From Leucobacter sp. (GTDB taxonomy: Bacteria > Actinomycetota > Actinomycetes > Actinomycetales > Microbacteriaceae), in contig JAGNOB010000028.1 in assembly GCA_017990305.1 (NCBI GenBank), positions 1 through 10,027 of the forward strand: DNA of 10,027 nt, written 5' to 3'. Under the pieces are notes generated by a model. It was given only the letters and a program-made list of their open reading frames with translations. It was not told the DNA's origin and made no database searches. A program made the translations under genes and the position numbers. Positions 1 to 6,152 of the stretch are shown in pieces. Position 1 is the first letter of the stretch. Every line of letters starts with the position of its first letter.

Positions 1-97
1 CAAGCACGGCGGTGAGGCGAGCGAACATGCCCTTGGATGCGTCGGCGATCGTTCCGTCGACGTCCCAGAGGATGCAGGTAAACGCAGAAGTCTCCAT
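1..97 (-). CDS. HAD-superfamily hydrolase, N-terminal fragment (cut by window edge)
   Basis: Only the first 32 codons lie in the window; the gene continues leftwards out of it. Read on the minus strand from the ATG at 97, the protein begins METSAFTCILWDVDGTIADA. The DxDGT signature (D12 to T16) is haloacid dehalogenase motif I: D12 would be the aspartate nucleophile and D14 the general acid/base. The hydrophobic strand before it (FTCILW) and the IADA segment after it resemble phosphoglycolate phosphatase-like members of the family. An AGGA sequence about ten bases upstream may be a weak ribosome binding site. The gene is divergent from the copper ATPase, with 121 bases between the two starts. 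The substrate cannot be told from this fragment. Confidence 0.85.
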   Translation of the reverse strand, partial: METSAFTCILWDVDGTIADASKGMFARLTAVL

Positions 98-167
98 TCT
101 TCGATCCTAGGGCTAGCCGAAGCTGGCGCATAGGAATAGCCTCGGGGCAGGGCGACTCTCGCGAAAG

Positions 168-184
168 ATACCCCCAGTGGGTAT
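168..184. promoter_or_regulatory. CsoR-type copper operator upstream of copB
   Basis: The 17-bp element is ATACCC, five bases, then GGGTAT. The 6-bp arms are perfect and the pair flanking the central base also matches, leaving one mismatched pair. TACCC/GGGTA half-sites around a C/G-rich centre are the known signature of copper-sensing CsoR repressors. A possible -10 (TATGGT, 182-187) overlaps the right arm, so binding there would block the copB promoter. Position 35 bases before the copB start and the copper function of that gene both support the call. No csoR gene is in the window, so the regulator would be encoded elsewhere. Confidence 0.7.
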
Positions 185-218
185 GGTGGGAGTGTCTACG
201 GCATTGCGAGGGGGAATC

Positions 219-2408
219 ATGACGACAGAACACGATACGCACGCGGGCCACGAGGGCCACGCTCAGCACGGAGCGCTCCCGGAGCATACGGCAGGGCACG
301 ACGCCCACGCTGAACATGACCCCCACGACGGCCACGACGGCCACGACGGCCACGACGGCCACGGCGGCCACGAGGGCGGTCACGAAGGCCACGACGGTCA
401 CGACGGCCACGCGGGCCACGGTGGCCACGAGGGGCACGTCGCTGAGTACCGCCGCATGTTCTGGATTATGCTCGTGCTCGCGATCCCGACCGTTGCCCTC
501 TCCGGCATGTTCGCGTCGATCGTCGGATACCAGCTTCCCGATGTTGGGTGGCTTGCGTGGATTTCGCCGGTGCTCGGCACGGTGATGTATGTCTGGGGCG
601 GCAAGCCGTTCCTGGTTGGCGCCGTCGATGAGATCAAGGCGCGCAAGCCAGGCATGATGCTGCTCATCGCGCTCGCGATCACGGTTGCATTCTTTGCCTC
701 GTGGGCGGCCACCCTCGGGCTCATCAGCCACGAGCTCGACTTCTGGTGGGAGCTCGCGCTGCTTGTCGTAATCATGCTGCTCGGCCACTGGATCGAGATG
801 CGCTCGCTTGCGCAGACGACCTCGGCGCTCGATTCACTTGCTGCGCTGCTGCCAGACGAGGCTGAGCGGGTTGAACACGGCGAGATCGTGAAGATCTCAC
901 CCGGCGATCTGCGGGTCGGTGACGTTGTCGTCGTGCGGCCCGGCGGCAGCGTGCCGGCAGACGGCCGAGTCGTCGATGGACGTGCATCGTTCGACGAATC
1001 GATGGTGACGGGTGAGTCGCGCACCGTCGGCCGGGCTGTCGGAGACATGGTTTCTGCCGGCACCGTTGCGACCGATTCGGGTGTGCGCATCGAGGTGACG
1101 GCGATCGGTGATGACACTGCGCTCGCCGGGATTCAGCGGCTCGTGACCGAGGCTCAGAATTCGTCCTCGCGGGCGCAACGCCTTGCCGACACGGCAGCCG
1201 GCTGGCTGTTCTGGTTCGCACTCGGGGCCGCCGTGATTACCGCGATCGTGTGGACGCTCGTAGGGAACCCCGATGACGCCATCGTGCGTACTATTACCGT
1301 GCTTGTCATCGCGTGCCCGCACGCGCTCGGGCTCGCGATCCCCCTCGTCGTCTCGATCGCGACGGAGCGAGCTGCGCGTGCCGGCATTCTTGTGAAGGAT
1401 CGGCTTGCGCTTGAGAGCATGCGCCTCGTCGACTCCGTGCTGTTCGACAAGACAGGCACCCTCACCAAGGGCGAGCCCGTTGTCACCCAGGTTGAGGTGT
1501 CTGAAGGGCATAGCGAGGATCAGGTGCTCGCGCTTGCCGCAGCAGCAGAGCAGGACAGCGAGCATCCGCTCGCCCAGGCCATCGTCCGCGCCGCCCGAGA
1601 GCGAGGCCTCGAGGTGCCTGCCTCGACCGACTTCGGATCCTCCCCGGCCGTGGGCGTCACCGCAACTGTCGGCGGTGCCACCGTGCGCGTCGGCGGCCCG
1701 TACCTCCTCGAGGAGGAGGGCGCCGCGGAACTGGGCGTCGCAGATACCTGGCGCGAGCGGGGCGCGATCATCCTGCACGTGTTGCGCGACGGCGCGGTTA
1801 TTGGTGCGCTCGCACTGAGTGACGAGATCCGCGAGGAGTCGCGTGACGCGGTCCGTGCGCTGCACGCCCTCGGTGTGCAGGTCGTGATGATTACTGGTGA
1901 CGCTGAGGCTGTCGCGAATACTGTCGCACAGGAGCTCGGCATTGACCGGGTGCTCGCGGGCGTGCGGCCAGAGGACAAAGCCGCTGAGGTGCTCAAACTG
2001 CAGGCTGAGGGGCGACGGGTTGCGATGGTTGGCGATGGCGTGAACGACGCGCCGGCGCTCGCGCAGGCAGACGTCGGGCTCGCAATTGGTGCGGGAACTG
2101 ACGTTGCGATTGCGTCGGCCGGCGTGATCCTCGCGAGTGACGATCCGCGCTCGGTCGTGTCGGTCATCGAGCTCTCGAAAGCGACATACCGGAAGATGCG
2201 CCAGAACCTGTGGTGGGCGGCTGGCTACAACCTGCTCGCCGTTCCGCTGGCAGCAGGTGTGCTGGCCCCGGTCGGCTTTGTGCTGCCGATGTCTGTCGGC
2301 GCGATCCTGATGTCGCTCTCGACTGTGGTCGTCGCCCTGAACGCTCAGCTGCTTCGGCGGCTGGACCTCAGGCCCGAGGTGACCACGCGAGAGGCGCTGC
2401 GGGGCTAA
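219..2408 (+). CDS. copB: Copper/silver-exporting P1B-type ATPase, CopB (CPH) class
   Basis: This 729-aa inner-membrane pump hydrolyses ATP to export copper (or silver) ions. Residues 1-73 are a soluble His-rich tail with 22 histidines. Visible P-type motifs are TGES at 264-267 (actuator), CPH at 366-368 (metal-binding helix), DKTGT from the phosphorylated D410, HP at 449-450 (nucleotide domain), GDGVND at 605-610, YN at 670-671 and MSLST at 698-702. CPH rather than CPC, a His-rich tail and no CxxC domain place it in the CopB (P1B-3) group. The start at 219 follows a strong GAGGGGGA ribosome binding site. An in-frame GTG at 177 lies inside the operator and is unlikely. It stands alone: no copper chaperone, oxidase or csoR adjoins it. 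Cu+ versus Cu2+ versus Ag+ preference is not readable. Confidence 0.93.
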   Translation: MTTEHDTHAGHEGHAQHGALPEHTAGHDAHAEHDPHDGHDGHDGHDGHGGHEGGHEGHDGHDGHAGHGGHEGHVAEYRRMFWIMLVLAIPTVALSGMFASIVGYQLPDVGWLAWISPVLGTVMYVWGGKPFLVGAVDEIKARKPGMMLLIALAITVAFFASWAATLGLISHELDFWWELALLVVIMLLGHWIEMRSLAQTTSALDSLAALLPDEAERVEHGEIVKISPGDLRVGDVVVVRPGGSVPADGRVVDGRASFDESMVTGESRTVGRAVGDMVSAGTVATDSGVRIEVTAIGDDTALAGIQRLVTEAQNSSSRAQRLADTAAGWLFWFALGAAVITAIVWTLVGNPDDAIVRTITVLVIACPHALGLAIPLVVSIATERAARAGILVKDRLALESMRLVDSVLFDKTGTLTKGEPVVTQVEVSEGHSEDQVLALAAAAEQDSEHPLAQAIVRAARERGLEVPASTDFGSSPAVGVTATVGGATVRVGGPYLLEEEGAAELGVADTWRERGAIILHVLRDGAVIGALALSDEIREESRDAVRALHALGVQVVMITGDAEAVANTVAQELGIDRVLAGVRPEDKAAEVLKLQAEGRRVAMVGDGVNDAPALAQADVGLAIGAGTDVAIASAGVILASDDPRSVVSVIELSKATYRKMRQNLWWAAGYNLLAVPLAAGVLAPVGFVLPMSVGAILMSLSTVVVALNAQLLRRLDLRPEVTTREALRG
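324..437 (+). repeat. 9-bp tandem repeat encoding His-x-Gly metal-binding tail of CopB
   Basis: Units of CACGACGGC and close variants (CACGAGGGC, CACGCGGGC, CACGGTGGC) run in frame and encode repeated His-Asp/Glu/Ala/Gly-Gly triplets, residues 36-73 of CopB. The first four units (324-359) are identical; one unit (369-380) has an extra GGT codon. The reading frame is kept throughout, so this is a coding repeat. Identical neighbouring copies suggest recent copy-number change by slippage. Confidence 0.9.
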
Positions 2409-2413
2409 CGCGT

Positions 2414-2428
2414 TCGGGCATCACCCGA
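2414..2428. terminator. Small hairpin just after copB, possible weak terminator
   Basis: TCGGG, a five-base loop, then CCCGA lies six bases after the copB stop codon. The stem is only 5 bp and no T-tract follows, so it is a weak candidate for ending copB transcription. A possible -10 (TAGTCT, 2429-2434) for the next gene begins right after it. Confidence 0.3.
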
Positions 2429-2440
2429 TAGTCTCAGTGA

Positions 2441-2456
2441 CACACGCAAACGTGTG
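2441..2456. promoter_or_regulatory. Inverted repeat in the marR leader, possible autoregulatory operator
   Basis: CACACG, four bases (CAAA), then CGTGTG forms a perfect 6-bp inverted repeat 59 bases before the regulator's start codon and just after a possible -10 (TAGTCT, 2429-2434). MarR-family proteins usually bind short palindromes overlapping their own promoters, so this is the best operator candidate here. It could instead be a short RNA hairpin. The assignment rests on position and symmetry only. Confidence 0.4.
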
Positions 2457-2514
2457 CTGGCAGTGGTTTGGGGGAACCTCCTGTCAGCCGGCGTGCTGCT
2501 GAAGGGGGAATGCT

Positions 2515-2964
2515 GTGAAGGACGCACACCAGATTCAGGTGCCAGCTGCGCTGGCAGACCGGCTGAGTTTTCAGTTGTATGTAGCCTCACGTGCCATGGT
2601 TGGCGCGTACCGAAGAAAGCTCCTTGAGTTTGATCTCACGTACCCGCAGTACTTGACGATGCACGCTGTGTGGGACGCCGATGGCCGCACGGTCTCTGAA
2701 CTGTGCGCGGAGCTCGACCTTGATTCCGGCACGGTGTCTCCGATCCTCGCCCGTCTTGAAGCCGAGGGCTTCATTGCGCGTGAGCGCGTCGGGACGGACG
2801 GTCGACAGGTGCGTGTGTTCTGCACGGACAGGGGGCGCGCACTGAAGGAGCAGGTGCTACTCGTGCCCCTCGACATCGCAAGCTCGATCGAGCTCTCGGA
2901 TGAGGATTACGCCTCCCTGTGCCGGCTGCTTGGCACCCTGCGTAACGCGGTGCGCGAGATGTAG
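2515..2964 (+). CDS. MarR-family regulator, OhrR-like but lacking the sensor cysteine
   Basis: This 149-aa winged-helix repressor should bind DNA as a dimer. Residues 17-47 closely follow the N-terminal helix region of OhrR organic-peroxide sensors, including LTYPQYL at 41-47 and tyrosines 22, 32, 43 and 46. Residues 60-82 (VSELCAELDLDSGTVSPILA, then RLE) are the recognition helix-turn-helix. The wing follows, with ERVGTDGRQVRVFCTDRG at 90-107. In OhrR the motif at 17-19 is L-C-F with the reactive cysteine; here it is L-S-F with Ser18. Cysteines remain at 64, 103 and 136. The GTG start is chosen because GAAGGGGGA lies five bases upstream; the ATG at 2510 meets a stop after two codons. No ohr peroxidase gene is nearby, so the inducer and targets are unknown. 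It converges on the symporter gene. Confidence 0.88.
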   Translation: MKDAHQIQVPAALADRLSFQLYVASRAMVGAYRRKLLEFDLTYPQYLTMHAVWDADGRTVSELCAELDLDSGTVSPILARLEAEGFIARERVGTDGRQVRVFCTDRGRALKEQVLLVPLDIASSIELSDEDYASLCRLLGTLRNAVREM

Positions 2965-2978
2965 CTCCCCGCGGGGAG
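2965..2978. terminator. GC palindrome between convergent genes, possible bidirectional terminator
   Basis: CTCCCCGCGGGGAG is a perfect 14-bp palindrome starting at the base after the marR stop and ending five bases before the stop of the convergent symporter gene. It would fold in both transcripts. There is no T-tract on either side, which is common in high-GC actinobacteria, and the loop would be tight, so efficiency is uncertain. Confidence 0.5.
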
Positions 2979-2983
2979 AAGGC

Positions 2984-4465
2984 TCAGCGACCCGACCCAG
3001 ATGGCCGCTCGGGTGAAGGCAGATCGATGCGACCGGTGACAGATCGCTCGTCGGCCCACTGCTCGACGCCGCGAAGCTCTGGGAGACGATCTCGCGTGAA
3101 GACGGGGTCACGCCCGGCCTTGCGCTGCTGCGTGTAATCGCGGAGCAGCTTGAACGCGACGCCCGAGAGCAGCGCGATGGCGACGAGGTTGATGAGGGCC
3201 ATCACGCCCATGATGCCGTCGGCGAGGTTCCAGACGATGTCTGCGGAGACGATGGCGCCAGCGAACACCGCGGCGACGGCAAAGACCCTGTAGCCGGTGA
3301 GCACGCGCTTGCCAGCGCTCAAGAACTCGATGTTTGATTCGCCGTAGTAGTAGTTGCCGAGGATCGACGAGAACGCGAGCAAGAAGATGATGATGGTGAG
3401 CAGCACGTTCGCCCACGGCCCGAGCGCGCTCGAGATCGCACTCTGCGTCAGGGCGATGCCCTTGTCGGCGCCAGCGAGGTCGGGCGCGGCGACGAGCACG
3501 ATGAACGCGGTGATCGAGCAAATCAGGAACGTGTCGAAGTAGACGCCGAGGGTCTGAACGAGGCCCTGCTTGACGGGGTGGGTGACAGCCGCGGATGCGC
3601 CGGCGTTTGGCGCGGAGCCGAGGCCCGCCTCGTTCGAGAACATGCCGCGCTTGATGCCTGTCAGGATCACGTAGCCGAGCGCCGCCCCTGTCACCTGTTG
3701 TGCGCCGAATGCCGAGGTGAAGATGGTGGCGAAGACGCCGGGGATTTCCTGGAAGTTCAGGGCGACGATGATGAGGCCGAGCAGGAGGTAGAGCAGTGCC
3801 ATGAGCGGGACGAGTGTCTGGGTGACGGATGCGATGCGCCGCACGCCGCCGAAGATGACGGCGGCCATGAGGATCGCGAGGGTTGCGCCAGTGACGAGCG
3901 GCAGCCACGAAGGGGTCTGGCCGCCGAAGCTGCCGGACAGCGTCGCCTGGATCGTGTTGGCCTGGAGCGAAGAGAACGCGATCGGGAAGCACACGATGAG
4001 GACAGCCGAGAAGAGGACGCCCATCCATCGGGCGCCGAGCCCGCGCTGCATGTAGTACGCGGGGCCGCCACGGAAGCCTGTCGCGTCCTTCGTCTTGTAG
4101 AGCTGCGCGAGTGAGGACTCGACGAACGAGGAAGCTCCGCCGATGAAAGCCATGAGCCACATCCAGAACACCGCACCGGGGCCGCCGACGGCGATCGCGG
4201 TTCCGACGCCGGCAATGTTGCCGACGCCGACGCGGGAGGCCGCGGATATTGTGAATGCTTGGAACGCGGAGACCGACTGAGGCTTGCCCTCCTCGTCCTT
4301 CGGGGTCTTGTCGGTGAGCGTGCGGAACATGTCCGGGATCAGCCGAAACTGCACAACCCCCGAGCGCACCGTGAGGTACAGGCCGAGGACAACGACGACC
4401 GGGAGAACGAGCCAGGTCCAGAACGTGTCGCCCCAGGTTGCAATGAGATCACTGATCGTTTCCAT
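2984..4465 (-). CDS. Sodium:alanine/glycine symporter, AGCS family
   Basis: This 493-aa inner-membrane protein should import alanine, glycine or a similar small amino acid with Na+. The AGCS signature GGPGAVFWMWLMAFIG is at 94-109, preceded by the conserved SRVGVGNIAGVGTAIA segment at 77-92 and followed by FRGGPAYYMQRGLG from 131. About ten to eleven hydrophobic segments can be picked out, and length matches the usual 440-540 residues. The C-terminal tail from about 440 is polar and probably cytoplasmic. The family includes Bacillus AlsT and archaeal AgcS. The ATG at 4465 is the first in-frame methionine; the only Shine-Dalgarno-like bases are AGG, inside a hairpin (4471-4485), so translation may be modest or controlled. 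It lies 68 bases downstream of the ychJ-like gene on the same strand. The exact substrate is not readable. Confidence 0.92.
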   Translation of the reverse strand: METISDLIATWGDTFWTWLVLPVVVVLGLYLTVRSGVVQFRLIPDMFRTLTDKTPKDEEGKPQSVSAFQAFTISAASRVGVGNIAGVGTAIAVGGPGAVFWMWLMAFIGGASSFVESSLAQLYKTKDATGFRGGPAYYMQRGLGARWMGVLFSAVLIVCFPIAFSSLQANTIQATLSGSFGGQTPSWLPLVTGATLAILMAAVIFGGVRRIASVTQTLVPLMALLYLLLGLIIVALNFQEIPGVFATIFTSAFGAQQVTGAALGYVILTGIKRGMFSNEAGLGSAPNAGASAAVTHPVKQGLVQTLGVYFDTFLICSITAFIVLVAAPDLAGADKGIALTQSAISSALGPWANVLLTIIIFLLAFSSILGNYYYGESNIEFLSAGKRVLTGYRVFAVAAVFAGAIVSADIVWNLADGIMGVMALINLVAIALLSGVAFKLLRDYTQQRKAGRDPVFTRDRLPELRGVEQWADERSVTGRIDLPSPERPSGSGR

Positions 4466-4470
4466 GGATT

Positions 4471-4485
4471 GAGCCTAGGTGGCTC
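4471..4485 (-). promoter_or_regulatory. Inverted repeat directly before the symporter start codon
   Basis: GAGCC, five bases, then GGCTC forms a 5-bp-arm inverted repeat ending five bases before the symporter ATG (minus strand). In RNA it would hold the only Shine-Dalgarno-like bases (AGG) in its loop and stem. It could be a translation-controlling hairpin, an operator, or part of a weak terminator for the upstream ychJ-like gene. No strong promoter was recognised in the 68-base gap. Confidence 0.35.
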
Positions 4486-4533
4486 GATGGAACCTGGCTA
4501 GTAGCTCTGTGCGTTCCTTGAGGCTTTGGCGGT

Positions 4534-4938
4534 CTAAGGCTGCGGTTCTGCGCCACTCACGTAAAACCAGTCGCCGCCCTCGCGGACGAAGCTGCTGCGC
4601 TCGCGCTGCTCGAAGCGCCCCTCGGGTGTCCGGCCAATCGCGGCGAACGTGACCGTGCCTCCGGTGTCGAACGGGCCGCCCTGCTCCGCGGACTCGATGA
4701 TGAGCCGGAGCCACCTCGTGTCGTTGTCGAGCTCGAGCGAGACGGGCCGCGTGCTCACATGCCAGCTCCGCAACAGGTACTCGCTCAGGCCGAGCGCGAA
4801 GGCGGAGTAGCGCGATCGCATGAGCTGGGTTGCTGTCGGCGCCGGGCGGCCGTCGTGGATCGGGCCGCAGCATTCCGCGTAGGGGCTGCCGAGCCCGCAG
4901 GGGCAGGGGGCGCTTGTGTCGGGGTCGGAGCTGCTCAC
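4534..4938 (-). CDS. ychJ: YchJ-family (UPF0225) protein with N-terminal SEC-C-like motif
   Basis: This 134-aa cytoplasmic protein matches the YchJ family in layout. Residues 12-24 hold CPCG, seven residues, then CC (C12, C14, C23, C24), a SEC-C-like zinc-binding motif. LMRSRYSAF follows at 39-47, SWH at 58-60, and a C-terminal strand region around RSSFVREGGDWFYVSG. E. coli YchJ is about 152 aa and carries a second CPCGSG motif at its C-terminus; that motif is absent here. The GTG at 4938 is chosen because GGTGGAT sits just upstream and the cysteine motif begins soon after. A longer in-frame extension would run through the operator and into the divergent gntR gene. Function of the family is not established; zinc binding is inferred from the cysteines. 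Confidence 0.85.
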   Translation of the reverse strand: MSSSDPDTSAPCPCGLGSPYAECCGPIHDGRPAPTATQLMRSRYSAFALGLSEYLLRSWHVSTRPVSLELDNDTRWLRLIIESAEQGGPFDTGGTVTFAAIGRTPEGRFEQRERSSFVREGGDWFYVSGAEPQP

Positions 4939-4963
4939 GGATCCACCGTATATGCATTGCCTA

Positions 4964-4999
4964 TTGCAATCTGTATCACTGTCGTAATACAGTGATACA
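4964..4999 (+). promoter_or_regulatory. Candidate gntR promoter with perfect 11-bp inverted-repeat operator
   Basis: TGTATCACTGT (4972-4982), six bases, then ACAGTGATACA (4989-4999) is a perfect inverted repeat in an unusually AT-rich patch between ychJ and gntR. A possible -35 TTGCAA (4964-4969) and -10 TACAGT (4988-4993) are 18 bases apart, so the repeat would cover the spacer and -10. YtrA-subfamily GntR regulators are known to repress their own operons through such symmetric sites, which makes this the probable operator. It also lies 34 bases before the divergent ychJ start and could affect that gene. The promoter hexamers are read by eye. Confidence 0.7.
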
Positions 5000-5004
5000 C
5001 GACG

Positions 5005-5016
5005 GGGTTGTAACCC
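5005..5016 (+). promoter_or_regulatory. Short inverted repeat in the gntR leader
   Basis: GGGTT, GT, AACCC lies between the large operator and the gntR ribosome binding site. With only two bases between arms it is too tight for a good RNA hairpin, so if functional it is more likely a second protein-binding site. It may be chance. Confidence 0.2.
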
Positions 5017-5040
5017 GCACCCCGCAGGAAGGACCGCAGT

Positions 5041-5430
5041 ATGCAGCTCGACGATTCCCGGCCCATCTGGGCGCAGCTCGTCGACGAGTTCCGACGGCGG
5101 ATCGCCTCGGGTGAGTGGCTCAGCGGCCTCAGGGTGCCGTCGGTGCGCGAGCTCGCGCTCGAGCTTGGTGTGAACCCGAACACCGTGCAGAAGGCGCTCG
5201 GTGAGGTCGACCGACTCGGGCTCACGGTGCCCGAGCGCACCGCTGGCCGCTTCGTCACGAGCGACCTCATTGCGATCGAGGCGGCACGCGTCGCGCTCGC
5301 CGCAGCCACCGCTGACACTCTCGTCGACACCGCGAGCGGGCTCGGCATGAGCCTCACGGAAACCACTCAACTACTTGCATCACGCTGGGCCGCGAAGACC
5401 GCGCCCGGCGCCGACCGGAAGGACACCTGA
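5041..5430 (+). CDS. GntR-family transcriptional regulator, YtrA subfamily
   Basis: This 129-aa repressor has the GntR winged helix-turn-helix at about residues 9-70: IWAQLVDEFRRRIASGEWL, then VPSVRELALELGVNPNTVQK at 32-51 as the recognition region. Only about 60 residues follow (71-129). That is too short for the FadR or HutC ligand domains and typical of the YtrA subfamily, whose short helical tail serves in dimerisation. The ATG at 5041 follows an AGGAAGGA ribosome binding site. It is the first gene of a three-gene unit and overlaps the ABC ATPase gene by one base (TGATG). By analogy with Bacillus ytrABCDEF it should repress its own operon through the inverted repeat at 4972-4999 and be released by envelope-active compounds. 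The inducing signal is an inference and cannot be seen here. Confidence 0.92.
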   Translation: MQLDDSRPIWAQLVDEFRRRIASGEWLSGLRVPSVRELALELGVNPNTVQKALGEVDRLGLTVPERTAGRFVTSDLIAIEAARVALAAATADTLVDTASGLGMSLTETTQLLASRWAAKTAPGADRKDT

Positions 5431-6152
5431 TGACCGAGCAGCAGCTACTGGCGGAACCGCCAGCCATCGAGGTACGCGGCCTCACCAAGGCCTATCGTGG
5501 TCGCCCCGCCCTCCACAACCTCAACCTCAGCCTCGCGGCTGGCCAGATCGTCGGCCTCATGGGTGACAACGGCTCGGGGAAGACGACGCTGTTGAAGATC
5601 CTTGCGGGCGTGCTCGCGGACTGGGAGGGCGAGGCGCGTATTGCGGGCCACGTTCCCGGTGCTGAATCTAAGGCGCTCGTCTCGTTTTTGCCCGACGCCT
5701 CCTTCCTGCCTGACTACCACAAAGCACAAGACTCGATCGCGCAGTACGCGAGGTTCTTTACCGACTTCGATGCGGCCAAGGCCCGCGAGATGGTCGACTT
5801 CTTTGGCCTCCCGTGGGATCGCAGCCTGAAGGAGATGTCGAAGGGCATGCGCGAGAAGCTCCAGGTGTCGCTCGCGATGAGCCGCCGCGCTCACGTGTAC
5901 CTCCTCGACGAGCCGATCTCGGGCGTCGACCCGGCGTCCCGCGACGTGATCCTCCGCGGGATCATCTCAAACTTCGCCGACGACGCGCTCATGTTCGTCT
6001 CCACCCACCTCATCCAAGACGTCGAGTCGATCGTCGACTCGGTTGTCTTCCTCCGCGGCGGCCAGGTACTGCTGCAGGGCGACGCAGACGAGCTGCGCGC
6101 AGAACACGGCGTCAGCCTCGACGCACTCTTCCGAAAGGTGTACGCAGCATGA
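5430..6152 (+). CDS. ABC transporter ATP-binding protein (YtrB-like)
   Basis: This 240-aa cytoplasmic ATPase should power the membrane protein encoded next. Walker A GDNGSGKT is at 45-52 and Walker B VYLLDEP at 156-162, with catalytic E161. The D-loop SGVD is at 164-167 and the H-loop histidine at 193. The signature motif is MSKGM (136-140) instead of LSGGQ, and the Q-loop region reads SFLPDASFLP (85-94) without a clear glutamine. Both departures are familiar in the YtrB/BcrA-like subgroup, so activity is still expected. A GGAAGGA ribosome binding site lies inside the end of gntR. The one-base overlap with gntR and four-base ATGA overlap with the permease gene indicate translational coupling and matched stoichiometry. 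Substrate is unknown; bacitracin-like peptides or envelope precursors are suggested only by family context. Confidence 0.92.
   Translation: MTEQQLLAEPPAIEVRGLTKAYRGRPALHNLNLSLAAGQIVGLMGDNGSGKTTLLKILAGVLADWEGEARIAGHVPGAESKALVSFLPDASFLPDYHKAQDSIAQYARFFTDFDAAKAREMVDFFGLPWDRSLKEMSKGMREKLQVSLAMSRRAHVYLLDEPISGVDPASRDVILRGIISNFADDALMFVSTHLIQDVESIVDSVVFLRGGQVLLQGDADELRAEHGVSLDALFRKVYAA

Noticed and set aside
177..218. In-frame upstream GTG start for copB (14 extra residues)
   Set aside because: It lies inside the CsoR-like palindrome and has no ribosome binding site; the ATG at 219 follows GAGGGGGA.
324..437. CRISPR-like or minisatellite array
   Set aside because: Nine-base units without spacers stay in frame with CopB and encode His-rich triplets.
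1703..1716. 14-bp palindrome CCTCCTCGAGGAGG inside copB
   Set aside because: It is explained by consecutive Leu and Glu codons in an intact coding frame, and no regulatory context is visible.
897..1865. Open frame of 322 codons antisense to copB
   Set aside because: It opposes well-conserved P-type ATPase motifs and has no family resemblance.
3108..4160. Long open frame on the minus strand in another frame inside the symporter gene
   Set aside because: Arg/His/Pro-rich translation without motifs, while the symporter frame has clear AGCS signatures and membrane segments.
4939..5370. N-terminal extension of the ychJ-like gene to 5370 on the minus strand
   Set aside because: It would run antisense through the GntR gene and across the operator, and its residues match no family. 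The conserved protein starts near 4938.
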